A stretch of 64,000 bases of DNA, taken from NCBI GenBank assembly GCA_020744425.1, contig JAGMUV010000004.1:2108001-2172000 (forward strand), given 5' to 3'. Below, in pieces: positions 42,691-54,691 of this stretch. The notes under the pieces are model-generated. The model had not been told where the DNA came from. It ran no database searches and saw only the letters and a list, made by a program, of their open reading frames with translations. The translations under genes were made by a program, and so were the position numbers. Positions within the stretch are counted from its first letter, which is position 1; the number at the start of each line of letters is the position of its first letter. Source of the DNA: Dactylonectria macrodidyma. Taxonomy: Eukaryota; Ascomycota; Sordariomycetes; Hypocreales; Nectriaceae.

Positions 42691-45254
42691 TCTGAGGAGT
42701 GATTGTGGTTGAGAGGAGCGGCAAAGAGAGAGATCGCGGGCTGGACTTTGGGTGGCCGATGATGCAAGACCTTTTGGCGATTGGTGTTCGGTGTTAGTCG
42801 GCGCGGAGAAATTTGCCGCTCCGGCCGGACATTGTCCGGAAAGCAGAGGCTTAGAGCAGTACACACTGTGCTTGCAGGGCCAAAGTCCGACGAACATACA
42901 GTGCGAGCCTAGCTCGGGCAATCACTAGCACTGTAATTAGTCTTCGGAGACATCCAGGAAGATCGGCTTTTGATTCTATGGAGAATACGTTTGCCCTGCT
43001 TGCTCGCGGGTTCATTGAGGAGTGATTGTCAAAAATGCTTAGATACAAAGTTATGGATCATGAAATACAAGCCGATAACATGATCCATTGAATTATATGT
43101 CTAATCTCGCCCTGTGCTATGCATCTGTTCATGCCTCTTCATCTTATCATCCTGCTGAGACTTGACCCAGGGCATTGACGAAATTCAAGAAAATGTTCGA
43201 CCTTATAGGTCCTACTACAATTTATTAGAACGTTAGCATGGCAAAATAAAACAGACCCGAAAATTGAACTCGACGCCTCCTGGCTGTCCACGCAGAATGA
43301 GGCGGCCCAGAGTTCGTCGCTCATCATCTTCGCCACCCGACTCAGGGTCAAAACTACCTCTTTCCACAGCATAACCTATAGCCCCTAGAGTCTAGAATCA
43401 TGCCCCGAGTGGCTAGAAGTCTGCGCCGACTCATTTAATTGTAGGTAAGCACCTAGGTGGTCGAAACCCGGTGTAAGTCGAAGCGAACGCGAGAGACAGG
43501 GGATTAAGGTGAAGCTATCGACAACTAGTACTCCATCCTATAACCTTGCGATTTCGATCATTTATGCTCAAGAAATTTCTGTGATCCTAATTTTGGCAGA
43601 TTTAATGAGAAACAGGAGTGCGACATTTCCAGGCAGATGTGATGATGCTGCATCTCCACCATCCATTCCTCCCAAGTCCATCATGCCAGAGTTGCATTTC
43701 TTCAAGCGGGGTGAAGTGATGGCCTAGATGCCGAGAATAAGCTCAGCATCCCTTGCGAGAGTTGGGGGCGGCAATCCCAACCAGAGCAAGACCCGTTGTC
43801 GCAGCGACTGCTAGCTGCGGCAAAGGATCAATCAAATACAGCAAGCTCGAGTTACCGGATAGCCCATAAGCCACACACAAGGGCCAAGGTCTACCAGCTC
43901 TCGTCGCGCTTGCAGCGCTAACCCTTACACTCCTTGAATTGTCTATATTGTAAAGTGTCCGTCATATTATTAGTCATTGAACTGTCATAAACGTACATGC
44001 TAGTTTTGGTCGTTGCTGGAACGAGACGCTGAAGGTGTGGACATTGACTGGTGAAATGGTAATACGACATGAAGGCAGGCTAGAAAGAACACAGGAGCAT
44101 TCATCGATGCCTCCCAAACACCTGATCAACCAGGATTCTCTCTTAATCCAAGGCACACACTGGACTCTGTCCTCACACTTGAAAAGAATACAGGCCTGTC
44201 AAACGCAGACATAAAAAGCACCTTGGCCACCCTAGAGCCAGTTCAATGCAACGTGAGTTCCCAGTTCGTGACTGATCCCAGTCCCCCACGTTATCGGGGT
44301 CGATCGACCCATGGATGCTGTAACCCCGCCAAATGTCCAGACCATTGCTGGTCTCCAGCTCCTGTTCTAAAGGGCACGTTTACACAGAAAATGGACTATC
44401 TTCGCGTGGCTTTAGACTAGGGACGCAAGGGCAGCCTACGTAACTTCACTTAATCAAGTCTCGGATGTGGAAAAATGACTGAATTTTCTTGCATTGTGGG
44501 GTCGTGCTTGTGATATGTGATAATTGAGCAAAGACGGCTATGGGTTGGCACACTGGTGTGTCTGCCATGACCCACTGATGGTAAGCCCTTTTCAACTATC
44601 GATGATACCTTGGTGACCGTCCACATCCTGGATTTCCTTTTCACTCGGCTACATCGGATTGAGAGGTAGCCGAATATACATTGGCACGCCCGATTTCCCT
44701 TTCGGCTCGGTTACATTGGACCAAAAGGCAGCAGAACAGGCGTTGGCACGCCCATTCAGCCTCATCCAAAACACTCAGTGGATGAGGCGTTTCTGCACAC
44801 CGTAGTCATGCATGCTGGAGGTTCAACTTGTTATCATTAAAAGGGAGCGAAAGTCCCGGGTTGGGTATCATTTGTGCCCAAGGTGTGTGTACACAAGCTT
44901 CAGAGCGTTACACACCGGTATTTGCCCCGATATCGCAGGACAAGGGGCAGTTTCCGAGTCCTACATTTGTATTCAAGGGTAATGCCTCCCAGCCGAATAT
45001 GTGATAGTTCGCGATGCATGGTAGTTGTCGTCGTTAGACAACGCGCAAGAGTGTACTAGGGTGACATGGCAAGCGCATCGCGCGTCGCAGCATATCGCAT
45101 CTCACACGCATAACCCTAGTCCATGACGCTCGAGCCCTTTGAGGCTGAAGGCGGCATATACGGAAGTGATATATGATGCTAGGGAGCGGAACAGGAACGA
45201 AAAGAAGGTTGCATCGCTTGCAGGTGTGGCGGTGTCTCTTGCGGCAAGACACGT
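42691..45254. other. Gene-poor intergenic region
   Basis: About 2.6 kb with no frame I can support. It includes the ISD11 promoter, a tRNA-like but unconvincing stretch near 43400-43480, and a diverged two-copy tandem repeat at 44631-44753. Confidence 0.5.
44631..44753. repeat. Two-copy diverged tandem repeat, unit about 61 bp
   Basis: The stretches 44631-44691 and 44692-44753 both start GATTTCC and end TTGGCACGCCC, with matching blocks CTCGG-TACAT-GGA in between. They agree at roughly two thirds of positions by eye. No gene association is visible. Confidence 0.6.
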
Positions 45255-46654
45255 TCAGGCGGGGCTTTGGGCTGCAGGAGATTGGTGGAAATCAGGTTTC
45301 TGCAAAGCCTGGTTGTTGATGATGGTCCAAAACTTTTGATCTAGGCTCTCAAGCTCAGGATCTTGTCGGTCATCCGAAGGAAAAAGGGTAGGGATGGCAG
45401 TCTCAATTGACTGTGAGGAGAAGCCCTTGGAGTTGAGCATTTCGCTGAACCGCGTAGTTGAACTCAAGTCACCCTCTAGCTGGGAGGTGAAGACGTATTT
45501 CTTCTGGTGTTGATTCGGCTTGACGACATTGAAAGCTTTGGTTAGTTGAGTGGCTGGGAGCGGCGAGACGAAACATAGGTTCGTGACAGATGCATTGAGA
45601 TTGGCCAGTTCAGCTGGGCGAGCGTTGTCCGCCAAGCTCCACCGCAGGATTTTACCTTTGGTGTGACCCGATAGGATGGCGGTTCCATCGTATGAGAGAG
45701 CGAGGCAGGATGGTTGACCAACCTCTGGGTCTGAGACAGCCAGCGGAGTGTTGATCTGTACGACGATGGAAGCAGGCTCCGTACTTCGGGAGCCAAGAAC
45801 TGGCTTGGTACCTCCAAATAGCTCCACGAGGAAGAGTGAGCCATCATCAGAAGAAACGAACAGTGCTCGAGCACTTGGATCAAGGCAAGCGCAGATGGGT
45901 GGCGTGGGAAAAAGCAGCGTCCTGAGAACGTGGCCGGTCTGGAAGTTCCAGACTATGCATGTCTTATCCTTACTTGCAGAGACGCATATGTTAGTCTCGG
46001 CGTTGGTGCTCGGGCCTACTGCAAGACTGGTGATGGCACCGCGGTGGTTGGACAGCGTCCGCTCTGGTTCATGCTCTGCTTGCGCGTCCAGCCCGAGGAG
46101 GCGTGCCAGCGACCAGACGTTGATATTGGAGTCTTCAGAACCAGACAATATGTGATAGGGCGTGACAGCCAGGCATGAAACGGCTTGGACATGGCAGGGG
46201 GGAGTTGACACTTGTCGGCCCGTGCAAACCTATGTTTCCAGTCAGTATCTGAAAGAGCTGGCTTGCATTATGTCATACGCCTCCGGGAGACAGAAGCAAA
46301 GGAGGGGGGTTGACTAACCTCCCACAGAAACAGCCTCCCTTCGGCAGTTCCTAGCACCAATACTTGACCAGCGAGGGTTAAGCTGCGAATCCTTTCGGGA
46401 AAAGGGACGAGAGCCTCCTGGTTGCCGCGCAGGCGGGAGTAAACGTGGACGTGGGCCTTTTGGTCCTGGGCGGCGAAGATGTGCGTGTCGCTGACAGCCA
46501 GGCCGTTGACCGGGGTGGAGCTCTTCTTGAATGTTGCTTTGACGGCATGCGAGGGAGTGAGAGCGTGTGAATAGATGCCGACATCCTTGGATATGGCGGT
46601 GTTGGCGGCGAGCGGGGGGCCGCAAATGGCCGATATGAAATCCTGGGAGAGCAT
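45255..46654 (-). CDS. IPI3: WD40-repeat pre-rRNA processing protein Ipi3
   Basis: Exons 46654-46319 and 46229-45255 give 436 residues; the 89-bp intron joins LFLWE to VCTGRQVSTPP. The chain forms WD40 blades: THIFAAQDQKAHVHVYSR, GQVLVLGTAEGRLFLWE, PYHILSGSEDSNINVWSLA, NICVSASKDKTCIVWNFQTG, ALFVSSDDGSLFLVEL and AILSGHTKGKILRWSL. The start (MLSQDFISAICGPP) and the C-terminal helix region (ELESLDQKFWTIINNQAL) fit the Ipi3/WDR18 family. Ipi3 works with Rix1 and Ipi1 in the nucleolus and nucleoplasm on pre-60S particles and ITS2 removal. The ATG at 46654 lies inside a longer open frame but is the first that fits the family N-terminus. Confidence 0.9.
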
Positions 46655-49600
46655 CTTTGGCAGCCTTGTTTGACAATATTTTCTTTGCCTGGCCGATACG
46701 ACGATTGCGGACGTTGCCCCGGGAGTCCACGAGGTAATGAAAGTGCAACTAGAATCTGGCCAAGCTAAGCGAGCCGAAGGAAGCTGAACTGAGTTCAATT
46801 GATGACCCGGATGCTGATGGGCTGGAAGCTTGCGGCCTAGTGAAAGAATTTGCAGGCGCGATGCTATCTCAGAGCGGAATCCGAGGTGCTTGGTCTGTGC
46901 CCACGTCTCCAGTATGAGTTCAAGTTCAAGAGTGGATGTCTGGGTGTCAGAGACGTCTTCCGTACTCCACGCAATATGGAATAGCCCACGTATTTTCGGA
47001 CTACAGCAGTTACGGAGCTAAGACACACTCGGCACGAACAAGCAAATCAACCAAGCCTGGTAACGTGTCAAATGAGTGATGCTTGCCGTGATCTCTAAGA
47101 CACCGCAGGGGTGATGAGAACCGAGACTGGACAGGGAGCTAATCAACAGTAAAAACCCAGCACAACTTGATGCTTCTTCCGAAGCAATGATCGGATCACA
47201 ACCCGCTCTGGTGGGGTTTCGGCTGTGCAGTCAGGTCGAAGAGGGCTAAGATGAGCGTAAGTGATGGGCTTTTTGCTATGTAAGGGGGGCAACTTTTGGA
47301 CACTGTCCTGTTGCAGTCAAAGAAACTTGGTTCGAGGACCCAATCCGGGCTTAGGAGGCAATATTTTCTTTTTGGGCTGTCAGTGGCCCGCGCGACTGCG
47401 CTGGCGCGGGCGGTGTGGCAACCGCTAAACTAGTGCCAAAGGGCGTCTGCCGCCAGTGCATTTACGGAGCATTACAGGGCGTTACGGGGCTTCATGCCGT
47501 CGTGCCTCCTCGATTCCTAGCGACCCTCCCTCATCAACCACTTTTCATCATCCGCGTAGCGATTGACGTTCTCTAGCCTCCTTGAACAAAGGATGCTCAC
47601 CCCTGTTCGCCGCCATCGCCTTAGGGACATTTTAGGGCTCACTCCGGATCTCTTAGATCTATTTGGACTCATCAAGGCTCTTAAGTTAAGTATCTCCCTA
47701 GGACATAATAGATTCTAAGCGTGGTACCTAGCTAGTAATCATAAGAAGCCGCCCACGGCGCGAGCCAACCCACTCACCGGTCCGTGCTACGCAATAAAGC
47801 TCCCGACGTCGCCCTTCCGTAGTTCCCTCCAGTAGTGGCCTTTGGCCCTTCGGGGTAGGCTGGAGGACCCGGGAGTGGCTCTGTAGTGCCTTGTAGCGCA
47901 TCGTGGTGCTCATCACCCTGCCCACGAGCCTGCTATTTCTCTGGTGAACATCCCTCGGGCAAACCTCCCTGTTGTTAGTGCCCGTTCCCGTGCGGCCCCA
48001 AGGTTCAGTGCGCGCTCCCGTGATATAGAGGGTTAGTTCGGTTCAGGGTCCCTCTTGCCCTAGGATATTCCCTCCTTCCATATTGTCCTTTTGATGAAGT
48101 TTGCCCTCATCATGCTCTCTATCCCTGTTCGGGACTGTGATGCCGCACATAGCAAAGCTACTTGATCCTCACATCACCTCCACAACTCGCGACTCAGCCA
48201 GCAGGTTGCTGACCCCACGGCCCTAAACGCCTTCCAGTTAACGATGTCTTGCTCAGGACCCATGCTTTCTTTTCCCTCGCATTGACCTCATCAATGATCA
48301 GTTCTCACCTGCACCTCGCGTCGCTGGATGATGTGCCAAGTATGCACGCCGTGCAAAAGGATGCCTTGCAGTCGCGTTCGACTGGTCCCCCGCGCTTTGC
48401 AGCATGCTCGCAAAGAGCACCCTCGCTTGATAATTGACAGGTAATCTGTCAAATCCACACATCCCTAGGCCTTGTGAACGTCCGACGGCCAGCAGCCGAT
48501 ACTACGCACAAAGATGGGGACGAAGGAACTGCCTGCTGCAGTCAAGACGTAAGACATTCTTATTCGAGTGAGGAATGAAGCAACCATGGACGACGTGATC
48601 CTCAGCACTCCACTCTGGGCGTATGGCTGCCATGCGGACGCCTGAAAGCCATGTGGCAACAACCGTGTGTGCGAGACAGCATCATGCCGTCGAGCTGATG
48701 GCGTAATGCATGTCGAGGAACCCATTATCCAGACTCTTCCATCAGAGCCCTAGACTTGCAATTGTTCCCCTCTCACCACCCCGCCTAGCCGTGACTGGTC
48801 AGTTTGGTTTCATGTCTGGGCTCGAGTGATGTTGGCTTGGTCTTTCGTGGGGCTATCTACTCAGTTTGGCATGTCGACGCTGTCACAAGGGCGTCGACTT
48901 TGGCAGATGACCGTGACAGAATCCTGCTTCGCCTTCATGCCAGTCTCTGGTGTCAGCCACAGCATCCACGATCAAGGTGACCTACTCGCGGCTCGTGACA
49001 TGGAAGGATAGAGTTGTGTTCAATCGGTTCACAACTAGAGAACCACGGTGATTGCCTTAAACCACATTCCGGGGTTGATCCCAACCACTACGCCTCTCAA
49101 TTTCTGTCATGGACACGACGACAAGAGAGCTTGAAGGCACTATGCTGCTTACGTCTGTACACACTGCACTAGCTCCGATTTCGTTCCCTCATTAAACGTC
49201 CCTCCGCGACTACTGGCCCGTGTCACTTAGGCTAGTGTACGTGGACGGAGCACCAATGTTGTAAGGGGGGGGGAGGGGGGGATCTAACTGATACCTTCTC
49301 TCCCTTGGGAGTACGGCCACCAACACAATCTTGGCGTACAGTAAGAGCACCATTTATGCAATCGTCGGTGATCTCAGCTGGTGCTCTCACCCGAAAGCTT
49401 TGTCCAAGTGGAGATATCATGAAAGCTCCCATGGGAAACCCACAAGCAGCTGGTATGGTCTTATTCGACCATCGGCTCAACCCCAGCCAAGAGGACATGT
49501 TGAGAATCGCCAGTCCCTCAGATCCCTTTTCTTTTTCCTCTCTGGTCATGGATCACGACTTCCAAACTTCCAGTCGAAGCACTTCAAGACCCACTGCAGC

Positions 49601-50087
49601 TGCAACCCTTGTTAGTTGAGAGCTGGAAGCTATTTTGCTTTTTTTTTTGTAAGACACCAGCCTACGTTTTGCTTTTTCGCTGTGCAACCATCTCCTCCCC
49701 GGGAACGCCACTCAACTTCTCACCTCATTCCTCTGGCAAGGGCACCGTTAGTGACATTATTTGGTCTGGCCTCCCTCCGTATCAATGTCTCGCTCTGGCA
49801 CCATGTGCGACAGACCCCGCCCAAGTCTTGCCCACGGCGGCTCCATCCTTTCTCGTTTTCGTGGCTCTCAATTCCCATGGTTGCGCGACATGAGCCGTAT
49901 CCCTTGACTCTGTCATCTCTCAGATCCACTTCGACGCCCATTGGATACTGTGGTTACTTGTGGTCAAGTTCCAGCTCCCATCATATATCTCTTGTCGCGT
50001 CCCGCATGCAGTTGCTCAACAACCAGCATCTCAGGGCCGACTTGTCTTGACCTCCCCATTGAGTTTGTCAGTCCCCCAGCAGCCTCC
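46655..50087. other. Long gene-poor region, possible repeat relic, and leader of the next gene
   Basis: About 3.4 kb without a supported gene. 47390-48120 alternates G/C-rich and AT-rich patches with many stops and may be an old transposon remnant. G-runs occur at 49264-49280. The last 500 bp is CT-rich with a T-run at 49640-49649 and is probably the leader of the gene at 50088. Confidence 0.45.
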
Positions 50088-52202
50088 ATGTCTGTCCTCT
50101 GTCCGAGGATCCCAATGGCCATCTACTTATACAGGGAAGACCCAAGCCTCACACAGAAAGCAGTCTGGCGAAGATCTGCTCTAGCTATTTTGAAGCGACG
50201 ATCTGTCTCGAGCATGAAAGACCTGTTGCCACTGTCTCTACCGAAGCCTCGGTGCAACTCACCTGAGATCGAACCTGTCGAGGACGTCATGACAGATGAG
50301 GTGGGCCAATGTCTCCCCGAGGTTCTGGCCAGAGACCTGGAGATGTGCAGTGCCATGTTTGTAGCCAAGAACATGACAGCCGGCCCTCCTTCCACCGCTC
50401 TTGCCCACGAGGAGAAGAACCAGCAACGAACCATGTCTTGCCCCGGCCGAATCCTCACATCACCATACCAGACAGCATCGCTCCGAGTCCAATCTCTTGG
50501 TGCGATTGAGGAGCGCAACTCAGTCGTGTCCTTCCTCGAACACCGTGGCTATGGTACCGAGGAAACCTCCGACTTGGACTCACTTCATGGTACCGAATCC
50601 TCTGGTGGGCTTGGGGGTCCTTGCATCCGCATTCGCCAGCAATCTATCACTACCACTGCCACGTCCCTCACCTCCGCCAGTGGTAGCGCTCCATCCCCAA
50701 AGGTCTTTCAATCTTGGGAAACGTCGCGGGGGCATAGCTGGATACACGATGAGTCCGACGACGACATTGACATACACGAGAAGGTTGACGCTACATGTGA
50801 ACGACCTATAGCTTTATCGCCGCGACCACCGACTCCTCCCAACACAGATTGCGTCTTTGACAACATGGGAAGCATCAAAGAACTGGCCAGATCGAGGACA
50901 CCTCTTCACCAGAAGACTGATTCTACCGACAATACCCCTTCAAGACGACATGAATTGAGATCCATCAATGTTCCTAGACGAAGAGCCTCTTTATCATGTC
51001 CGACAACAAGTACAGACGCGCAATCAATGTCCCAATCGCTATCGCCGAGCCCAGATTCGAAGGCAACCTGCCGGAGGCGTCGTCGATTTTATCAGCCCTC
51101 ACATCACACTCACAACTCGTACGAGGGTGAGGTTGAGCACTCCAACAACTTTTCATTCGTCGCCAGCCGCCACGACGATAGCAATGATCGCGAGGCAGAC
51201 TCCATCGGATTTGACGAGGACAGCATTTTTGATGCCGACTTGCAATCATGGCCTCGACCGAGCACGGTATACATTCAGACAACCCCGCCACCTTCACCTC
51301 TTCCAACGGTGCAGGCTTGGCTCGAGCAATCAACCCCTCCTTACATTCACCAAATGCCTGTCGATGACCTTGTGAAAGCTGTCCCGCTACCACCTGATGT
51401 CATGGAGACGTTGAGGGTGTCCATTGCCTGTTTCCCAGAGACGATGCTTCTGTCTTCTAGTCTCACGATTGAGACTATCCGCACTTACTCAAAGAAGGTC
51501 AAACATCCTTCAGGTGAGATATGGAGGGAGCCAGCGAGAGACCTTACACCTGTGACACCGCGAAAGTCACTATGGAAGAAGGTAGTCTCACACGGTCGTG
51601 AATCAATATCTACACGGCTACATCGACACCAGCAGTCCAGTGATGTAGTTCTCGTGGAAGCGACGCCAAGACAGGGTCTTCCTGCATTACCGAACGCCTG
51701 GGCCCCTTTGAGACATGTCTTTGGCTCATGCTCAGACTACATATGCGATGCTTTGTATGCGCATATGGTTGCATACAATTACATTTCTCGAGTTCCTCGT
51801 AACCAACCTCCGCCCTTGCACCGAGACTCAATGACAAGTTGCAAGTCACAGAATGAGGACATCCCTAAGAAGGCGGCGTCACTCCTTGGACTTGATAGCC
51901 CGCAGCATCCCTTTCAACCCGGCGTCGGCCGAATTGCCAAAACGCTCAGCACACCTCTCTGGGCTTTCGGTAAGGATGAGATGACACCTGGAGCGTCATC
52001 GGCGGCTCAGGACAACACAACCCGCAACATCGAGGCTGGCCTACTTCGGTGTATTCTGCGACTGATTGGCACTGCGAGGATGATGGCCGAGGAAGGCACC
52101 AGCGAGGAGCGGATGATGGAATATGAGCCGCAAGAGGCGGATATGATATTCGTCAGAAGTCTGCGCGAGATTGTGCGGATTTCGGAGGAGGCGACCTTCT
52201 AA
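50088..52202 (+). CDS. Serine-rich protein of unknown function
   Basis: A single exon of 704 residues from the ATG at 50088 (MSVLCPRIPMAIYLYRED). The frame is open upstream to 49941 without an ATG, so a leader there is likely. The N-terminal 450 residues are rich in Ser, Thr, Pro and acidic stretches (ESDDDIDIHE, DSIGFDEDSIFDAD) with scattered basic patches, so probably disordered and a likely phosphorylation target. The last 230 residues look folded: VKAVPLPPDVMETLRVSIAC, LPNAWAPLRHVFGSCSDYIC, YAHMVAYNYISRVPR and a helix AGLLRCILRLIGTARMMAEE. I do not recognise the family. It converges with the glycosyltransferase-like gene. Confidence 0.75.
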   Translation: MSVLCPRIPMAIYLYREDPSLTQKAVWRRSALAILKRRSVSSMKDLLPLSLPKPRCNSPEIEPVEDVMTDEVGQCLPEVLARDLEMCSAMFVAKNMTAGPPSTALAHEEKNQQRTMSCPGRILTSPYQTASLRVQSLGAIEERNSVVSFLEHRGYGTEETSDLDSLHGTESSGGLGGPCIRIRQQSITTTATSLTSASGSAPSPKVFQSWETSRGHSWIHDESDDDIDIHEKVDATCERPIALSPRPPTPPNTDCVFDNMGSIKELARSRTPLHQKTDSTDNTPSRRHELRSINVPRRRASLSCPTTSTDAQSMSQSLSPSPDSKATCRRRRRFYQPSHHTHNSYEGEVEHSNNFSFVASRHDDSNDREADSIGFDEDSIFDADLQSWPRPSTVYIQTTPPPSPLPTVQAWLEQSTPPYIHQMPVDDLVKAVPLPPDVMETLRVSIACFPETMLLSSSLTIETIRTYSKKVKHPSGEIWREPARDLTPVTPRKSLWKKVVSHGRESISTRLHRHQQSSDVVLVEATPRQGLPALPNAWAPLRHVFGSCSDYICDALYAHMVAYNYISRVPRNQPPPLHRDSMTSCKSQNEDIPKKAASLLGLDSPQHPFQPGVGRIAKTLSTPLWAFGKDEMTPGASSAAQDNTTRNIEAGLLRCILRLIGTARMMAEEGTSEERMMEYEPQEADMIFVRSLREIVRISEEATF

Positions 52203-52815
52203 AGGGCGCGTCTGAGTTGGCGACGTATTATGCGTTAACGACCTGGTTTGGGTATTATGGTGTTCTTGTTTCATTTGTTCTTTAGGGATGGTGGTTATGT
52301 GGCTCAATACCCTCATTGGCAAATTACCGGTTCCCTCCAGTGGAACGCGGTTTCCTCTCTTTTATTAATGTAGTAATGTTGACTCCGATATATGGTCAAT
52401 CTCGTTCTCATTTCTCAATATGTCCAGCTTCCTTCTACTATCGTCTTCTTCGAGCAAAGATGGCGAATTCCATCTTCTGCATTCCTTTTTGGACAGCAAT
52501 GCCCTGCCAAAGAACTCAGCAGCAACGCCCCGGTCTGCGGCTGGAGTCTTGTTGGCCCTACGATCGTCATCAATCTGCAGGAGGGAAAGCGTTGGGCCCT
52601 AGCGTGGGAGAGGCGTTTGCCTAACCGGGTTCCAAATAGTGATTATCGTCACGAAATTGCTGGGCACGGCAGATGTGCACTCCCAGTCCCCTTTGTCGGC
52701 TATTCATGGCCGGATTGGGTATTCCGGGTTTGGGGCTAGTCGACTGTAAGACTTCATGTCGTGTTGGTCTTGTATTATATTTGTACATTGTTACAGGATC
52801 CTCCTTTCACCTTGA
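52203..52815. other. Intergenic between convergent genes
   Basis: About 610 bp of 3' flanking sequence. Plus-strand frames at 52316-52739 are short and carry no recognisable features. Confidence 0.6.
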
Positions 52816-54691
52816 CTAGATGTCTAGAGGCCCGTCGGCGTCGCCAAACAGCTCATCGTACCACTTCTTGGACTCGCCGTTCTTTTGACAGACGCCATCC
52901 CACGAAATGGGACTGAACTGATCACCTGGCGGGCTCGACGGTTCAAAAACAGTCACCGCCCTGTGTTGGTGGTCTTTCTGGGGCGCCCAGTATACGAGGG
53001 AATCCTGCCCGGGCTGAGACGGAATCGTGGCCAACGGTGCGGCGTCTTGTTTGTTCGACCGCAGACGCTGCGTGACGAGCTGGCGAAGCTGCGGGTAGTA
53101 CCACATATTGTGCCACCAGTGGGCGAGGCGCCACGGCTTGAGGCCACCAACGTAGGCGTTGTGATGGATGCCCACGGGCGTGGTGCCGAAGAAGAAGTCC
53201 GTGTACAGCGGCAGCTGGCCCCATTTGAAGCCCGACAGCAGGGGGTCCTCCTGCGTGGTGGCATCGCGCAGCTCCGGCGGTATCCCGTGGACGCGAACGG
53301 CGGGGACGCCGGCCTTGTCGGACTCGGCCTTGACGGCGGCTTTGTCGTCCGTCTTGACGAAGAAGCCGTCTTCCTCGGCCGAGCACGTCGGCGGCATCGT
53401 GGTGAAGTTGTAGTCGAGGCCGATGCCGAACTCGAACCGGCGTCCTCCGAGGGCGGCCGCGGCGATGGGCCGGACATCGGGACTCAGAGACGACACGTCG
53501 TTGAGTGCGACTTGGCCATCCCACGACGAGCTCAGATGCCTCGCCCACTCGCGCCACATCTCTTGGTCGCCGATGACCTCTGCCAGCAGCGCTTGATCGC
53601 TCCATAGCTGGCGACCGGCCCTTTCCACAGCGTCAACCTTCTCCTTGCACCGACGCAGAGCCTCGCGCAGCCCGCCCATGGTGCCCATGATCATGCCGCT
53701 ATTGACGCAGCGCGGGCGCACGCGGCGGTACTTGCGGGCCGAGTCCAGCGAGAAGGGCACCTCGTCGGTGCCGGGCCCGTACATGTCGGCCGGCATTGGC
53801 GACGCCGGCCAGTGCTCGTAGTGCGGGTCTGAACCCGAGTATCCGTCCGGGAAGCAGTCCTTGGCCGACGTCACGACGATGTCCTGCCGGGGCGGCCGCA
53901 CGGGGAACCCGGGCTTCCAGCCGGCCTCCTCCCACTGCTTGCGCGCGCGCTCGTCGGCTTCGCGGTTGATCTGGTGGTAGCGCTGGATGAGCACCGACGG
54001 CTGCAGCTGGAACCAGATATCGTACGCGTCGACCAGCACGGCGATGTCGTCCTCGCCCGCATCATCGCCGTCTTCCAGCAGTGCCTCGATGCCGCCCAGC
54101 AGCCCGACGAGCTTGGCGATGTGGCTGCCGGCAAAGTGCCAGGATGGGCGGTTGTACTCGCCGTGCCAGTTCAGCAGCGTCGGCAGCGGGTAGCCGAGGG
54201 CGACGGCCGACATGACCGTCTTGCAGAGGTTGATGTGCGGTGCGTCGGCCGGCATGAAGATGCGCAGCCGCCGTGACCGGCTGGTGTCGTTGCGGAGCGG
54301 GACGGCAAGGTGACTGAGGGCGAGACCGGAGAGGGTTTCTACCGGGAGTTGGGGGCCGAGCAGGATGCCGTTTAGACGGGATGTGAACTGTGATGATTGC
54401 TATTAGAAACCCATGGTTCTCCTAGTTAAGGCGATGGGTGTCTTGGTGTTCTTGGACGCTCACCAATGCCAGGTATGCAGAGCATCCAAAAAGCAGGAAT
54501 ACCGCGATGAAAACCACATACTTCAGCTGCCTGAAAACTTGCAGCATGGCGTGAGACATCGAAGCGACTCTGGGAGACTGAGATGGCCGAGCTCGAGTGC
54601 GATTGTATCCGGGGAGGTCATATGAGCCGGCGGCGCCAGGTTCACGACTCATCCTGGATGCTGAGCGGCGCGGGACAAGCGACGAGGTCAT
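52816..54691 (-). CDS. Type II membrane protein, probable glycosyltransferase
   Basis: Exons 54691-54464 and 54387-52816 give 599 residues; the 76-bp intron joins the membrane anchor (LKYVVFIAVFLLFGCSAYLAL) to FTSRLNGILLGPQLP. A basic cytoplasmic tail, one helix at about 53-75 and a large following domain are the plan of Golgi type II glycosyltransferases. The domain starts RIFMPADAPHINLCKTVMSA and includes VLVDAYDIWFQL, with an acidic D-A-Y-D pair (about 196 and 199) like the metal-binding motif of GT-A enzymes. Later come RPRCVNSGMIMGTMGGLREA and LWSDQALLAEV, which resemble the NSG and SDQ motifs of PLOD/GT25-like folds. The family is common in ascomycetes but uncharacterised; donor and acceptor are unknown. 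Confidence 0.75.

Noticed and set aside
43396..43485. tRNA-like stretch with GAGTGGCTAGAAGT and GGTCGAAACCCGG
   Set aside because: It resembles A and B boxes, but I could not pair an acceptor stem or a proper anticodon stem. At most a decayed fragment.
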